From NCBI GenBank assembly GCA_021234155.1, contig JAJEKV010000011.1, positions 2,044,001-2,108,000 of the forward strand: a stretch of DNA of 64,000 bases, given 5' to 3'. Below, piece by piece: positions 1-12,539 of the stretch (within the stretch, counting starts at the first letter, position 1; each line of letters opens with the position of its first letter). The translations under genes and the position numbers were made by a program. The notes beneath the pieces are model-generated. The model was not told the DNA's origin. It did not search any database and worked only from the letters and a program-made list of their open reading frames with translations. Source of the DNA: Isoetes taiwanensis. Taxonomy: Eukaryota; Streptophyta; Lycopodiopsida; Isoetales; Isoetaceae.

Positions 1-1553
1 AATTCCTCACGTACCACCAAAAAGCCCTCAACTCCACGTCTCCAAAAAGCTTCTAAATTCTTTTCTCAATTTGCCTCTCTAATTTATAAAGCTTACACTT
101 ATTTTTAGCTCCATCCTACATGCATTATCTTGCATGCATGTCAAACATGTATACACGTATATGCTATAATCGTTACATCCTATAATCGTTACATCCTAGA
201 CATCCAAAGATGGCATATCCCCAAAGATATGCCCTACCCCAAAACCACAACCGTCCAACCCAAGTCAAGATGGGGTCAAAACCCCATTTCCACGTCACCC
301 TAAGGTGCATCAGAAAGTATTCGATTGGAGTCAAATGCGTACATACTGAGAGCTTAACACCAACTACACAGATTGTAGGAAAGACGAACACAGTGACTGC
401 TTAACAACAAGTACACAAATTGAAGAAAGACCATCCCTGTTCAACAACACCCACTTCTAACACAAAAACACATGTGAAGACATGTTGCAATAGAGCGAGG
501 ATGCACCGCGGCAAGACTCAAAGAAGATGTCCCCCCGATGCGTAGCCTAAGCAACACAGAAGGAGCCTAAATACACACTGTAAAAGAGCAGAAGAGGGCA
601 AAACAAAACAAGGAATGCAAGAATGGGGATTTGAACCCCACCGATTAAATCGGTACCAGATTACATGAATGAACCATCACTGCCATTACACCAACAACAG
701 AAGGAGCCTGCATACACTGTAGAACAGCAGAAGACTGCAGATAGATCTATATTATATGCTTGGAACTATGGAAGAATGAGGAATTCAGCTTCGACTTCAG
801 GAAGCATACCTCAAAGCCATAGGATTCTGCCAAATCCAAAAGACAACCCAGATGACATGGCAAAAGACTGCTAGAACAATCCGTCCGCTTCGCCAGAAAA
901 AGACCAAATCCCTACAAAACGGCACAACCCTAGAAACCGGCCGAGCCCTGCTTCGCTCTACAAATCCGTCCGCTTCGCCAGAAGAAGACCAAATCCCTAC
1001 AAATCGGCAGAACACTACAAACCGGCAGAGCCCTGCTTCGCTCCACAAATCCGGTGAGCATCCCGACGACCTAACACCAGACCACCATGAGCATCCACTG
1101 CAAGCCTCTGCCCTTCTGCATCCGCTCCACGCGCAGCCATCGCCACGACTCCAGTTCTAAAAATTAGCCCTTCCAGAAAAAAACCAAAACAACCCATTCC
1201 ACCATTGCCAAACCAAAACCAAATTAGTGAGTCAGCAATATACTATTTTTACATACGAATACATGGCTAAACCTTGCAAAATCATATGTTACACGACCCC
1301 CAAACAACATTTTGGAAGCCTAATGAGTACGTATACTGGCCCATCAAGCGGCCAGGACCGTTACAAGAGCACTATTATTACACAATGTGTACAATGTGCC
1401 AATGCACAATATCAAAAGAAAGGGGAACGTTTTGGTCCTTCAAATTGCAATAATTATTGTATATATAAAAGCGTCATAGCCATATGCGGATGCATTGAGT
1501 TCAAACTTCTTTCTTTTGAAGGCAGGCAGCTAGATAAAGGGATCTAAATATAC
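1..1553. other. Intergenic or intronic stretch, no gene recognised
   Basis: No coding exon could be recognised here. The stretch lies 3' of the last visible exon of the minus-strand ankyrin gene, so it may be intron or 3' flank of that gene. I looked for its missing RING exon on the minus strand and did not find it. An 18-base unit is doubled at about 163-198. A unit of about 84 bases, containing ccgtccgcttcgccaga, is tandemly doubled at about 877-1046. Short open frames here show no family resemblance. Confidence 0.5.
620..695 (-). repeat. tRNA-derived SINE-like fragment (A and B boxes)
   Basis: On the minus strand TGGTGTAATGG (positions 682-692) fits the RNA polymerase III A-box pattern, and GGTTCAAATCC (625-635) fits the B box. 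The B box sits in a T-arm-like hairpin with a TTCAAAT loop. No anticodon arm or acceptor stem of a working tRNA can be drawn, so a tRNA-derived retroposon is likelier than a tRNA gene. A similar T-arm-like hairpin occurs at about 10,520. Confidence 0.4.
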
Positions 1554-2759
1554 CCAGAGGAATCCCTTTGGTGCCGATCTGCTCCCCAAGCAAGTAGTTC
1601 CTCAATCGCTTCAGGAGATCCGCCGCGAGTGACATAATGCAGTGGAGTGCTTCCATGCCCTGGCCTTAAGTTCCATTGGAATTTAAAAGTCAATTTGGCA
1701 TGTACACACATGTTTCAATTACAAAACATCGAGAACTGTGATATGTACCCATTAGAACTAGATGTAGTACTTGCTGAAGAAACCAAAGCTCCATTGTTTA
1801 GCAAGCTTTGAAGAACTGACAAATGCCCTCCTCTTGCAGCTAGATGAAGTGCTGTAATACCCTTACAATCTCTCATATTGATGAATCTATTAAAACCCCT
1901 GCAGGATCAAGTGGCAAGGTAGTTTAATTCAGATATAATAGTTGTCTACACAAGAATGGAGATTTTAGGGTGACCAAGAAGCAGCAACTGGTCCGCTTTG
2001 CACGGCATCAAGGATGTGTGCTATACACATACTTCGCTCCATGACCTTCAAGGACCTAAGTGGGCGTGATTAATACATTACATTACATTACATATATGGC
2101 CTCCTTTAGCAGCATAATGCAGGCATGTCCGCGAATGCGGGCAGTCAAAGAGAAGAACCTGAACAAAATTTGGCAGCATTTTCAGCATGGTTTATGTAGT
2201 TTAAAGTACTAAGAGAGCTATTTTTGAGAAACAGAACTTTTTGGAAAGACCAAGATGCCAATAAGAATAGAGAGCTTACATTAGCTCCACTTGCAAGCTT
2301 CTCCACACACTTAGGCCTTCCATACTTGCAAGCAAGCATCAGAGGTGACTGTGATTTAAAAGAAAAATTAGTAACGATATCTGTCAGAGAACATATGTTG
2401 GATCTGAATATATTAGCTCCAAAAAATCAGATCAGATCCCCTTACCTGCCCTGTATAAGCAGAGGCACCTTTTTCCACCAAAGAAGTCAAGACCTGTAAA
2501 ACAAAGCCGTTCTAAATACATTGCCAAAATGAGCCAAAACCCTACAAAAATCATTCAGACATATTAACCCTACATCGGGCTGATCGTTTGATGCTGCCAC
2601 ATGCAAAGCAGGCAGTTTTTTGTGAAGCAATGTCCGATTAACAAATCTGGACATGGTGACAGATAGATCCACCACAAAACACGAATCCCCATCTCTGATT
2701 GCATCGCAAACCTGTTCCCAAACCCCCCCATTTCCATAGCAGCTTGCAGCCTGCCCCAT
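1554..2759 (-). CDS. XB3/XBAT-type ankyrin-repeat E3 ubiquitin ligase, 5' exons only
   Basis: Seven minus-strand exons align in order with the N-terminal ankyrin part of plant XB3/XBAT31-like RING E3 ligases: 2759-2574, 2493-2446, 2348-2280, 2158-about 2092, about 2036-1975, 1898-1749 and 1664-1554. The start is ATG at 2759. It gives MGQAASC, a G2/Cys context that suits N-myristoylation and palmitoylation in this family. Family blocks visible are PLMLACKYGRPKCVEKL, RTCLHYAAKGGH, ALHLAARGGHL, GSTPLHYVTRGG and ELLAWGADR. Introns have GT-AG ends and mostly keep phase, for example a TGG codon split across exons 5 and 6. Two points do not fit cleanly: the exon 5 donor is weak (GTCACC), and the exon 4/5 junction, next to a TAATG repeat, cannot be phased. 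The C-terminal RING exon is absent, so this is either a gene with a long last intron running off the window or a 3'-truncated copy. Confidence 0.82.
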
Positions 2760-3436
2760 TGCAAGAGAGCCTCGAAAATCTGCCGGATCCTTCCTAAAAC
2801 ATGGCACTCTTATGTCGGAAGGATCATCCGGCATCCATATGAAAGCTAGCACCAGGGAAATCATCACTCAGGCCCTGCTCATCAGATGACACTTTTATTC
2901 CTGTGATGCAAGAGGTTCTGCTGCCCAATATCTTCTGCTACCGACAGATGTTTTGCTACCCATCACAGAGCAGTTCTAAAGCCTTTGAAACGGAGTGCAT
3001 CCATTGTTTTTATGCCCAAAATAGATCAACTGCTCCAGATTAAACTTACTTCACAGCTCACCACATGGATCGGAAAAGCCACATCCTGTATATTAAGCCA
3101 CATCCAACTCAAATTATCCTGTGATGCTGGAACTATCATCTTGGCTAAACAGAGCTATCATAGAAGCTAAGAACCCTGATTTTTTTAGCTTTGTGGATCA
3201 TCGTAAGGCGACGATCCATACCTTTGTGGAGCATCTCCCGCTCTCATTTTATTTCGCGCTTGTGTGCCCTAGCCTGGACGCATGCATGCGTTCCACGGCA
3301 GGTGAACTTCGCTGCGCTGTTAGATTCTCCCTTCAGCATCCTCTTCTCGGCTTCTTCAGATGGCTCTGCCCTCCATTGCGCAACCTCTTCAGAATTCTTG
3401 GCTTCTTGCATTGATCGAGGCATTTGACCCTTGCCC

Positions 3437-3446
3437 TTTATATATA
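3437..3446 (-). promoter_or_regulatory. TATA box, minus strand
   Basis: On the minus strand the sequence is TTATATATAA, just downstream of the heat-shock element cluster. It lies about 680 bases upstream of the ATG of the ankyrin E3 ligase gene. The gap would have to be 5' UTR, possibly with an intron. Confidence 0.45.
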
Positions 3447-3466
3447 ACGCTTGAAAGAATAGACTG

Positions 3467-3530
3467 GAAACTTCCAGAAAAATGGCGAAAGCTTCACGTA
3501 CATACCCGAAACCTCCAGAAGCCTCCAGAA
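3467..3530 (-). promoter_or_regulatory. Heat-shock element cluster
   Basis: Positions 3467-3479 read GAAacTTCcaGAA, a perfect three-unit heat-shock factor site. Positions 3508-3530 hold five alternating units (GAA, CTC, GAA, CTC, GAA) at the exact 5-base spacing that heat-shock factor trimers need; two units are degenerate. The cluster sits just upstream of a minus-strand TATA box. This layout is that of a heat-inducible plant promoter. The nearest recognisable gene in that orientation is the ankyrin E3 ligase, but a short unrecognised frame starts closer, at about 3405. Confidence 0.5.
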
Positions 3531-3599
3531 GAAACGACCGTCTTCCAAAAATTTTGTATGTAGACACGTATACAATTCATATCATAAATTCCTATTAAA

Positions 3600-4320
3600 G
3601 GCATCAACGCCTAAGCTGGCCCCTTACTTTCCATATTACAATTATATATTAGAGATAATTATTTACACATGCAAAATTAACGTGTTATTTGCAACTATTA
3701 CTAGAAATTCACATCCATGCCCATAGTCTTCAATGTCGAGTACACATTTACTATTGCATGTTGGCAATCTCAGAACCCACCATGTTATGTCTATATTCAA
3801 AACATTTGCTATTGATTGTTCCTAGTTATTTGACATATAGCACTTACGACGACAATTGTACAACACCAGTGCCAATCAAATAAGAATGTAGTTGAATAAT
3901 CATATTACATATATCACATGACAATGCATTAATCTTGAGCTTTGACTTATGTGCGCCAATGCCGGGAACACTTTTACCAGTACTACTTTTACGGACTGAG
4001 TCATGAATATAAAAGTCTCTATTCTTATTGTCATGGATTACAATGCATATAGTGTCTAGACATTGGATGGGCATAAAGTGTGCAGACATTGCTTGTGGAC
4101 AACAATGAGATGGTAATATAGTTGGTTGCTAGGTACCATTGTTGTTCGTTAGGATCACAATGAGATTATAGGTGATAGGGTAGTTGGTGGGTGGGCATTG
4201 TCTGATGACTAAAGGACTCTACATTAGATTTCACTTACTATCTCCTTGGAAGTTTGAAAGGTGAAGGGGGCGAGGGAGATGGCGCTAGGGTTAGGCGATA
4301 ACTAAGGCAAGAAAGAACCT

Positions 4321-4357
<37 letters not shown>

Positions 4358-4740
4358 CAATCTCACAAGCAAATTGCACTAGAGGAGCTCATATTGCGTT
4401 TGCCATACCTAGTCATAAGTGCTCTAACCCTACTCATGGTGGTTATCGTAATGATGGCCTATTTATGGAAGGCCAATGACATCTATGGATCGTGATGTTA
4501 AGCCACAAACCTATGCACTAGCTTGTATTCACCATAGTCTCTGTAAGTTGAGACACAAATGCTGATAACCATCCACACAAAAGCCTTCAATCTTTAATGA
4601 GTCATTTGCCTCAATAATCCAAATATCTGGTTCATTCTTCACATCTAAAGTGAGCTTAGGATTAATATTCTTGGGACCATCAACCATAGAAAGAAATGCC
4701 CCTAGTCAACTAAATATCATAGTAATTTATGTCTTTTATA
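3600..4740. other. Intergenic, no gene recognised; poly(A) at 4325
   Basis: I see no supported coding sequence here. A run of more than 30 A at about 4325-4356 could be the tail of an old retroposed sequence lying to its left, but no duplicated target site was identified. Confidence 0.4.
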
Positions 4741-4750
4741 AGAAACGGCC

Positions 4751-5014
4751 TTGAAGATTCGTAGATCTGGCAACTCCACCACCTACAAATTTTTTTCCCT
4801 CGACACAAAAACTCGCCTCAAATTTTCTGATACAGATGCCAAATTTGCACAGGAACTCTCAAAATTTGATCCTTGCATTGTTCTCTCCAATAAGGACTCT
4901 GTTAGGGTTTGTTTCTGCCATGGAAAGTACGGGAACAAGGCATGTGACAGGGTCTTTGTTGCAACTCAAGATTTTTTTTTGCAATCAATATATAGCCAGA
5001 AATTTATCTTGTGA
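4751..5014 (+). pseudogene. Unrecognised 87-residue open frame next to a MULE fragment
   Basis: The frame opens about 150 bases upstream of a Mutator-type transposase fragment and has protein-like composition, including the stretch CFCHGKYGNKACD. I do not recognise a family. It may be an upstream piece of the same decayed transposon, or chance. Confidence 0.25.
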
Positions 5015-5170
5015 AGCAGTTTCCAGTTGTAATTTAGTCAGAAGCTCATTCTGCATTTTAGCTATAACTTAGATGTAAAACAATTTCTCTATAATCAATA
5101 ATTCATGCAATGTTGTGGATAATTTGTCAACTCAATATGCATCACAAGGTGCTCATATTTCTCTTGTTTA

Positions 5171-5338
5171 ATGGCATTGCAAATTAGTGTCACGTTTGAT
5201 TCAATCCACGAGCTGCAAGAGGCATTTTGTCGAGCTGCCATGGCTGCAAATGTGGAGTATTATGTATTGAAGAGTCACAACACTAGCTATACTGTGAAAT
5301 GTTTCAATGATAGCTACTCTTAGAGGATGCGTGATTGT
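5171..5338 (+). pseudogene. MULE transposase DNA-binding domain fragment
   Basis: From ATG 5171 the translation FDSIHELQEAFCRAA...YYVLKSHNTSYTVKCFNDSYS resembles the N-terminal MuDR-type domain: an F.S..EL..A opening, a Y.V.KS centre, and a Y.VKC..D.C.W.MR end. At the place of the conserved Trp there is an in-frame stop (about 5321), and one expected Cys is Ser. No catalytic domain follows, so this is a short dead relic. Confidence 0.4.
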
Positions 5339-5339
5339 T

Positions 5340-6800
5340 AAACTTATGCACTGATAATGCTTATGCAACACATGTTTAAGAAGTTTATTGTAGTTGGATT
5401 CTCAAAGAGCTTTGTTATACTAATATTCTTTGAGGAATTGTTTTTGTCTCATAATGGTAAGATGTTTTTTGTTTTTACAGAATTTGAGCCATACATGAAT
5501 GCTAATTATTAAAATTTACTAAGTGAAAGATGTGATCAAATTGATGTTCTTCTATAAGTGTTTTGCTTGTTCCAATGGTAGCCAACTAAGCTTGTTGCAT
5601 TGATCTTCAAGGAGGTATATGAAAGGGCAAAGCCTCTCAAAACTCTTGGTCAAGATTCATCTATATATTCAGCATATTACAATAATGTTGTGGTATTTTA
5701 AAGGCATAATAGTTCCACATTCCACATTATGTTACATAATGGTTCACTTAAGCTCTCACACTTTGCATATACATGGTTCAAGAACGAAATCACATCTACT
5801 AATCTAGTCAACGAAATGCACATTCAACAAATGCACATTCAACAATCTCTTCATGGATGGACCTTCTCTTGTAAAGCTTAAATGTTCTTGGATATACTTC
5901 GAGTATCCACATAGGGAAAGGATAACATCTGGCAAGATTCTTATAAGAATGAGAAAGGCTGACATGAAAGATGCAAGAACACTTTGAGCAATGACAAATG
6001 TAAGCCACTTCTGTCAAATAGTGACAAATGTAAGCCACTTCTTTCAGACAATAGTTTTAACATGTTGACCAAAAAACAAAACGGTAGAAAGGTGCCTTTT
6101 AGGGGGGTTAAGGGTATGTTGTCCTTCTAGCTGTCTGACCAAACACAATGTGGGCAATTCTGAATCCCTTTCGCAAATAACTCCACAGTACCCTGCAAAT
6201 AGAAAGGAACATGGATGTTCACTAATGATGGATGATCATTAAATTACAACACCTATAAAGGGGTAGAGGAATTTACCTTGCACAAAATAGTTAGTTTTTC
6301 TCCAGCTTTGGTAACTACTTATGTATCAATATCAGCTACAAAGTAGCAGGCACTCTTCATGAGAAGGTGGATCATGAGCTTAAATCAAAACAAAGTAAAA
6401 CGGAAAAGCATTCCTTTTTTCTAGTCAAACAACATTCTCTAGTTATATGTTCTAGAGCTCTTAAAATGTAATTCTCTCTCTGCATAGAAGTTGTTTTTAA
6501 AGATAACAATGGCTATTACTACATGCATATCAAATAACTTATTTTTATATACAATTGAGAATATCCCTAAAGATATGAAAAAGCCTCACTGCTAATTATA
6601 GCATAAGCAAAGACAAAAGCTTATTAAATGATCATTTGTTCACCTAGCCTATGTTGAATTAACAAAACTTTATATGTTTTTTAAATCTAGAGTGTGTTGG
6701 ATCTACCTCCTAATTGAAAAGCCTGTTGGAGCAGTTTGGCATAGACATAGATACAATTTTATCCACAAAAACAAAAACTCATTCGTTTCTAGTTCTTCAA
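5340..6800. other. Intergenic, no gene recognised
   Basis: AT-rich sequence with frequent stops in all frames. Near 5818-5842 and 6000-6040 short units are doubled. No protein family, RNA gene or transposon end could be recognised. Confidence 0.4.
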
Positions 6801-6807
6801 ACTGGAA

Positions 6808-7030
6808 AAAGATAGATAGATAGATAGATAGATAGTATTTTAACGTCACGCCACTAGGCAGCATTCAACTGGACATGTGACCACACACCACATTATATTG
6901 CTTGGTTGGGCCCTGCCCCCAACCACTTTACATTGCATCTGTGGGTTTTGACACCCAACAGTTCATAGTAAGTCTCGAACTCGAGACCTATAGTTGCTAG
7001 ACCTAGTGTGTTACCACTAGACTAAGGAAG
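6808..7030 (-). mobile_element. tRNA-derived SINE with (TATC)n tail
   Basis: On the minus strand TAGTCTAGTGG (7014-7024) matches the polymerase III A box and GAGTTCGAGAC (6972-6982) the B box, with about 30 bases between them as in a tRNA. About 140 bases of body follow, ending in a simple repeat at 6811-6835 (GATA on the plus strand). The last 60 bases of the body, with ACGTCACGCCACTAGGCAGC on the plus strand, recur beside a much longer GATA array at 34.9 kb. That supports a family whose 3' tail is a tetranucleotide repeat and not poly(A). Confidence 0.6.
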
Positions 7031-7337
7031 AGCTAATAACACGATCCGAAAGAACATTAGGCACTTTAAAATTTTGATAGTCTTTGCTCCATGTAAAAAG
7101 GAAACACCGTCTATAGCACAGCGTGCAACCTTTCTCCTTATTTTCCATGTTAATGGTAGGGCGTTTCTACGTCCCACAAAATGTATATCAGTTTAAATTA
7201 AGACATGCATGATAGTAAAATGTGACTATCTAAATTGGGATTATCACAATTGCAATATAATGCAAAGCTATAGCAAATTAACACTTTTGCCAAAACCCTG
7301 TACAAATGGATATGCGAAAATACAATACTACAAATGC

Positions 7338-8969
7338 TTGCAATAAATAGAATAGAATAGAATTATTGTCCCTAGTGCCTTGAGGCCCCCGGACTGATGT
7401 AGCATGGGCGAGCCCCCCAGAGGGTGCTACTAGCCGCATCATGCTGGTACATTGTAGCCCTTTCGGAGGGCTTATCTTATTTTCTATTGATATCGGCACC
7501 CCGCTTATAATTTGCATCATGACCATGCGGTGGTGCATCGTTATCATCAGCCTTTAGTTGTGCGTTTTGCGAGCTTTAATGTCCCACCTTTGCAGTGGCT
7601 CATATTACTAGCCATTTTTCCTTATCACCTCTCGGTGCCTAGTTAGCATTTTCCTGATTGCATTGGCCAGATCCGCTTTTGTCTCTGCTCTTGCCATGAG
7701 GGTGTGTGTTGGCTGTCCCCACCTTATAAGCCTGTACTTACTTCAGATGTCTTCATATACTGTACAATCGTTGAACATGTGGTTCTCGTCCTCTGTTCCC
7801 TCTGTGTCACATATTCTACAGACTCGATTCTCCCTTTCCACTTTCCTCCATCTATCCTTCTTGATTCTTAGATCGTGGCTCCCCATCCTGAATCTTGCTA
7901 GAGTGTCCCTTCTTGTTTTCCCTAGTCGGCTGTCTCTATACATGTGTTGTCCTATCTACTGGTCCGGGTTGAAGATCCCATTTCAATCAAAGTGTTTTTG
8001 GGCCATTGTTTTTTTTTTGTAACCATGCGCTTGTCGCTCTGTCGACCCAATCTTCATTCCATTTCCCTTCAATGAGTATCTCGGATTCATCCCCATCTCT
8101 CTGATCCATACTGCTACTTCCTTGAATCATCCGTTACCTGCGATGATATGTACTTTGGCCGATTTCCGAATTGCGATTGTTGATAGTTTTCCAGTGTGTC
8201 CTCCCATGTTATCTTTCAGCAAATATATGATGGTCCATTCCCAGGCTCTAACCTCCGTTGGTCTCAGACCCTTCTCATATACCATGACTGCCAAGGGTGG
8301 GTTTGTCCGCACTCTGAATTCCGGTCTGCGCCATTGTATGAAAATTCCTTCTTGCTTTTTCCAGTTCTTGTTTGATAGGCCAGGTCCCCATGCCTCTGAT
8401 CCATATAATTGTGTTGACGCGACTACTGTATTAAACAGATAGCATTTGACCTTCCAATCAATTATTCTGCTTCTGTTACAGAAGTTTTTCATATTGAAGT
8501 AGCTTCCTATGGCTGACTGGAATCTGCCATCCGCTTCCTTAGACCATTTGGCTGTACCGTGTGCATCGTATCCTAGGTATTTGTATTATGTCGATTCCTC
8601 CAGTTCTGCACCCATATACTTGAAAGTTCTGTGTTTTCTCTTGGCGCCGAATGTGACTATCTTGGTCTTTGCAAGGTTCACTGACAGTCCTGTCCTGTTG
8701 CAGAAAGCCTCTAGTAGCCCCAATAGCCTGCGCATATCCTTGTTCTTGGTAGCCATCATGCTTAGGTCATCGGCGTACAGCATGATGGGTACCATTGTGT
8801 CCCCTAGGGTGGGGGCATCCGCATCTTCCTGTCTTTCTTCTATGAACCCTTGTAATGCGTCAATGTAAATACAAAATAATATTGGGGATAATGGACGCCC
8901 CTGTTTGACTCCTGTGTCACAATCTACGAAGGCACCTCTGTATTGAATAGATAGCATTTTCTCAATCAA
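7338..8969 (-). mobile_element. LINE, 3' half of reverse transcriptase ORF with pentanucleotide tail
   Basis: The minus strand encodes a degenerate reverse transcriptase. The segment 8969-8586 is open and holds DTGVKQGRPLSPILFCIYID followed by the intact catalytic box MLYADDL (about 8759-8784) and GLSVNLAKTKIV. After a stop, further open blocks (8492-8127 and 7943-7743) give the C-terminal region and a zinc-knuckle-like CRICDTEGTEDENHMFNDC. The element ends in a TTCTA-type repeat (7338-7360 on the plus strand) in place of poly(A). The 5' end, endonuclease and first half of the RT are missing or unrecognisable. It is similar in type to the LINE at 50-52.6 kb and unlike the L1-type copies at 32 and 45 kb. 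Confidence 0.75.
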
Positions 8970-9239
8970 TGATTCTGCTCCTATAGCAGAAGTAGTTTTT
9001 TATTGCTATCTGCCATCTGTCTTCTAACCCTTTATTCTATGTTCTCTTTATTCATGTCTTGACACTGCTATCTTTCTAGAGTTCGTTGGTTTACTGCTCT
9101 GATTGCGCCCGATTATCTCTGTTGTATACACCCAACTCTTTATACACCCCTTGCTGCCAATTTTTGAATGGTCAAATGGCTTGAGTTTCATGAAGATCTC
9201 CAATATCTGTTGTAGTTGGTATTCATTTTTGTTCACATT

Positions 9240-9620
9240 GAATGCTGATGGGGCTGAGCCACTCTAACAACTTGTGGTTTGATAGGAACTGACGGGGCAT
9301 AGCCGCTCTAGCAGTCCTACAAACCCACCAATTTTACGGACACTGACAGGGATGTGCCACTCTAACAGTTCCGTTGTCTCGCCACTGGATGCTGATGGGG
9401 CTAGGCCTCTCTAACAACAACCCTAAATGTCGAGAACTTTCTTAAATCACCAAGACAAATAGGGCAAAGCCACTTTAACCGTCTTAGCAGAAGCAAATAT
9501 TGACGTAAGCTGACAAGGCCAAGCCGCTCTAACAACTTACGTTTATCTTTGTTGGCATCGGGGATAGAACCACACTGTCGTGCCCAAGGCTACTAGGGCT
9601 GTGCCACTATTCACTAATAT
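9240..9620 (+). repeat. Degenerate ~50-bp tandem repeat (AGCCACTCTAAC module)
   Basis: About seven diverged units share the core CTGAYRGGGCYRAGCCACTCTAACA, seen at about 9246, 9288, 9341, 9389, 9450, 9508 and 9583. A single unit of the same type occurs at 29,625-29,660, where, as here, it sits beside GTTCCC-rich sequence. No coding potential was seen. Confidence 0.55.
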
Positions 9621-9670
9621 TGGCGGTGAGAACCATCTTGATTCACTAGGATAGAGTAGACCATAACTAC

Positions 9671-9830
9671 CGGGAACCAAGTTCCAAACTTGGTTCCCGT
9701 TCCCAACTCCATTCCCCAGGGTCCATAGTTCCGGGAACTCTCAGCCAAGTTCCCAATACATGTGCTACTAGGAACTACGTTCCGGACGAAGTTCCCATAA
9801 ATGGAAACTTGAGTTCCCGGTTAGAAATTT
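9671..9830. repeat. GTTCCC/GGGAAC-rich block with a perfect hairpin
   Basis: Positions 9671-9683 (CGGGAACCAAGTT) are exactly complementary to 9687-9699, with a 3-base loop. Several more GTTCCC and GGGAAC units follow up to about 9830. The same kind of sequence is found at 29.53-29.62 kb, next to another AGCCACTCTAAC module. Confidence 0.5.
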
Positions 9831-9864
9831 TAATTGAGCATCAAGTTAATTAAATTTACAAATC

Positions 9865-10040
9865 AACAATAAAAACAAGGTGCTGCGCACGGAGGGTTTC
9901 CCTCCGTGACCCGAGAGTGAAATGGCTTAAATCACACTTCAAAGTCATGTTTTCGAGCATATACTGACATATACTTGGAATATGCCACAAACCCACATGG
10001 ATGAGGGTTTTCCCCTTAGGGGCAAGCCAAAAAACTGGAC
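9865..10040 (+). repeat. Dispersed repeat, copy 1 (two hairpins)
   Basis: The left part (AAAACAAGGTGCTGCGC, then a hairpin ACGGAGGG/CCCTCCGT) recurs in diverged form at 48,866. The right part (GAGCATATACTGACATATAC up to CCTTAGGGGCAAGCC) recurs at 19.7 kb and, inverted, at 56.2 kb. These look like pieces of one transposable element family of unknown class. Confidence 0.5.
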
Positions 10041-10569
10041 TCAAACATATCAGTGGAATGCTATTTCCATGCCCAATTCATAATTCATAAGGCAAGGCAT
10101 TCAAATACGCTAATAACTCACAAATTGAATGTTGCAAATAGGAAAAAAAAACACAATCCATTGGTTCCATTCAAACCTTGAACATATCGAAAGACGAGAA
10201 GCAAGAATGATAATTTCGTTGGTGTTTTAGTTTTCTTTATCGGGGTTCAACACATGCACGCACTGTAGCCCAATTCTCCAAGATTCAAGGAATTCGATTT
10301 TTTATTGCTATTTTTGTTTTCTAAATTTGAAATTGCCTCCAAGATTTCCAACCACCTTTTGATTTTAGTTTTGGGGGACAAAAGGGACATCGAAAATGAG
10401 ACACCCCAGTGTGCAGACATTTGTTTGGTTCTAAAACTACAAGGTTGAATCCATTATTAATGTTCGACATTTTATGGTAGAGTATATCTCTCAATTTTGA
10501 ATGGCGTGGAAGACGATCTTGAATATGTGGGATTTGAACCCACATTATGCCCAAAATCTAAGCATACCA

Positions 10570-11400
<831 letters not shown>

Positions 11401-11639
11401 CGAAACGGGTGTTTTAATCAACTCAACCATATCCATTTCCATCTTTGCTCCTATTTATCATTCGAAGAAACAGAGCAAAATCTATTATAAAGAATATTCA
11501 AATATAAGAATTTTTACATTCATTCTTCATTTAAATATTCAGTGATTTTTTATATAGTAAGCAACAACGACTAGAGTTAAACGTGGCTACGTGGCTCGGA
11601 AACACCGGAAAGATATTATTCAACTCACATCAGGGTTTC

Positions 11640-12400
11640 GAGGAGCTCATTCGAGAATCTTTCGAACCGGTAAACGCAATCTAATATTGAAGGCAGCCCA
11701 TTGCTCAACAAATATATAGCACTAATGGCATTGATGGCAAGCCATATACATTTAAGGAGAGGAAGGATAATTACATGCATGTCCTGTGAGCTTTTCATAG
11801 ATGAAACTTCTTGCCAGGTCTGAAGGCATGCAACCACATAAGCACAACTTTTCATAGATGAAACTTCTTGCCAGGTCTGAAGGCATGCAACCACATAAGC
11901 ACAACTGAATTTGTAAATTAAATCAGCCAAGATGAAGAGGGCCAGACTTCATACACTGGTCTAAGCTAGATGTCTGGATTCACTGCATCAACACTGGAAC
12001 ATATTACTATCTAGAAGCTGAACACTGGAATACATTACTATTTAGAAGTTGTTTAGAATGCACAGGCTTATGGTCATACACTGGATCCATAAATCTGAAT
12101 AGTCTACGTAACTCTTGATTAAACTTTCAATCATGCTTCACAAATGCCAACACTGCAGATGTATTTCATAGAGGAAGGTAGAACAACCAACCCTGGCAAA
12201 AACGTATGCAATCTCTTACAGTTTTGAACCTCAAAACTTGTCTTCAAATACCCTTTTGGAATTCTTTGGAACTTGTGTACACCTTACCTCAGAAACTGCT
12301 AAATATCTTCAACCACATTTGCAGCAGAGTTTTTTCGCTGCTTCGACTATTTCCTGGCAAGGAAAGAAGGCCACTGGCTAGTGTTTGAGCTTGAAACTTC
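11640..12400 (-). repeat. Segmental duplication, copy A (PPR-like relic)
   Basis: This block and 12,540-13,215 are diverged copies of one another. Shared landmarks are the CAATCTAATATTG.AGGCAG segment (about 11,672 and 12,559), the CTTTTCATAGATGAAACTTC segment (about 11,792 and 12,694) and the AAATACCCTTTTGGAATTCT segment (about 12,245 and 13,055). Copy A also carries an internal exact tandem doubling of 57 bases at about 11,793-11,906. Confidence 0.6.
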
Positions 12401-12539
12401 AGGCACATGTCAATAAATATTAAGTTGAGGAGATTGTGATTTCACTGCTGTCAATTCCATATCCCTGCATTTACAACAATCAACAAAAGTTCTTGGATTA
12501 CAACCACCTCCAGCGAATGAATTTTTTCCTAAAATAAAC

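Noticed and set aside
620-695. tRNA gene
   Set aside because: A and B boxes are present, but the spacing between them is too long for a tRNA and no acceptor or anticodon stem forms; SINE-like origin fits better.
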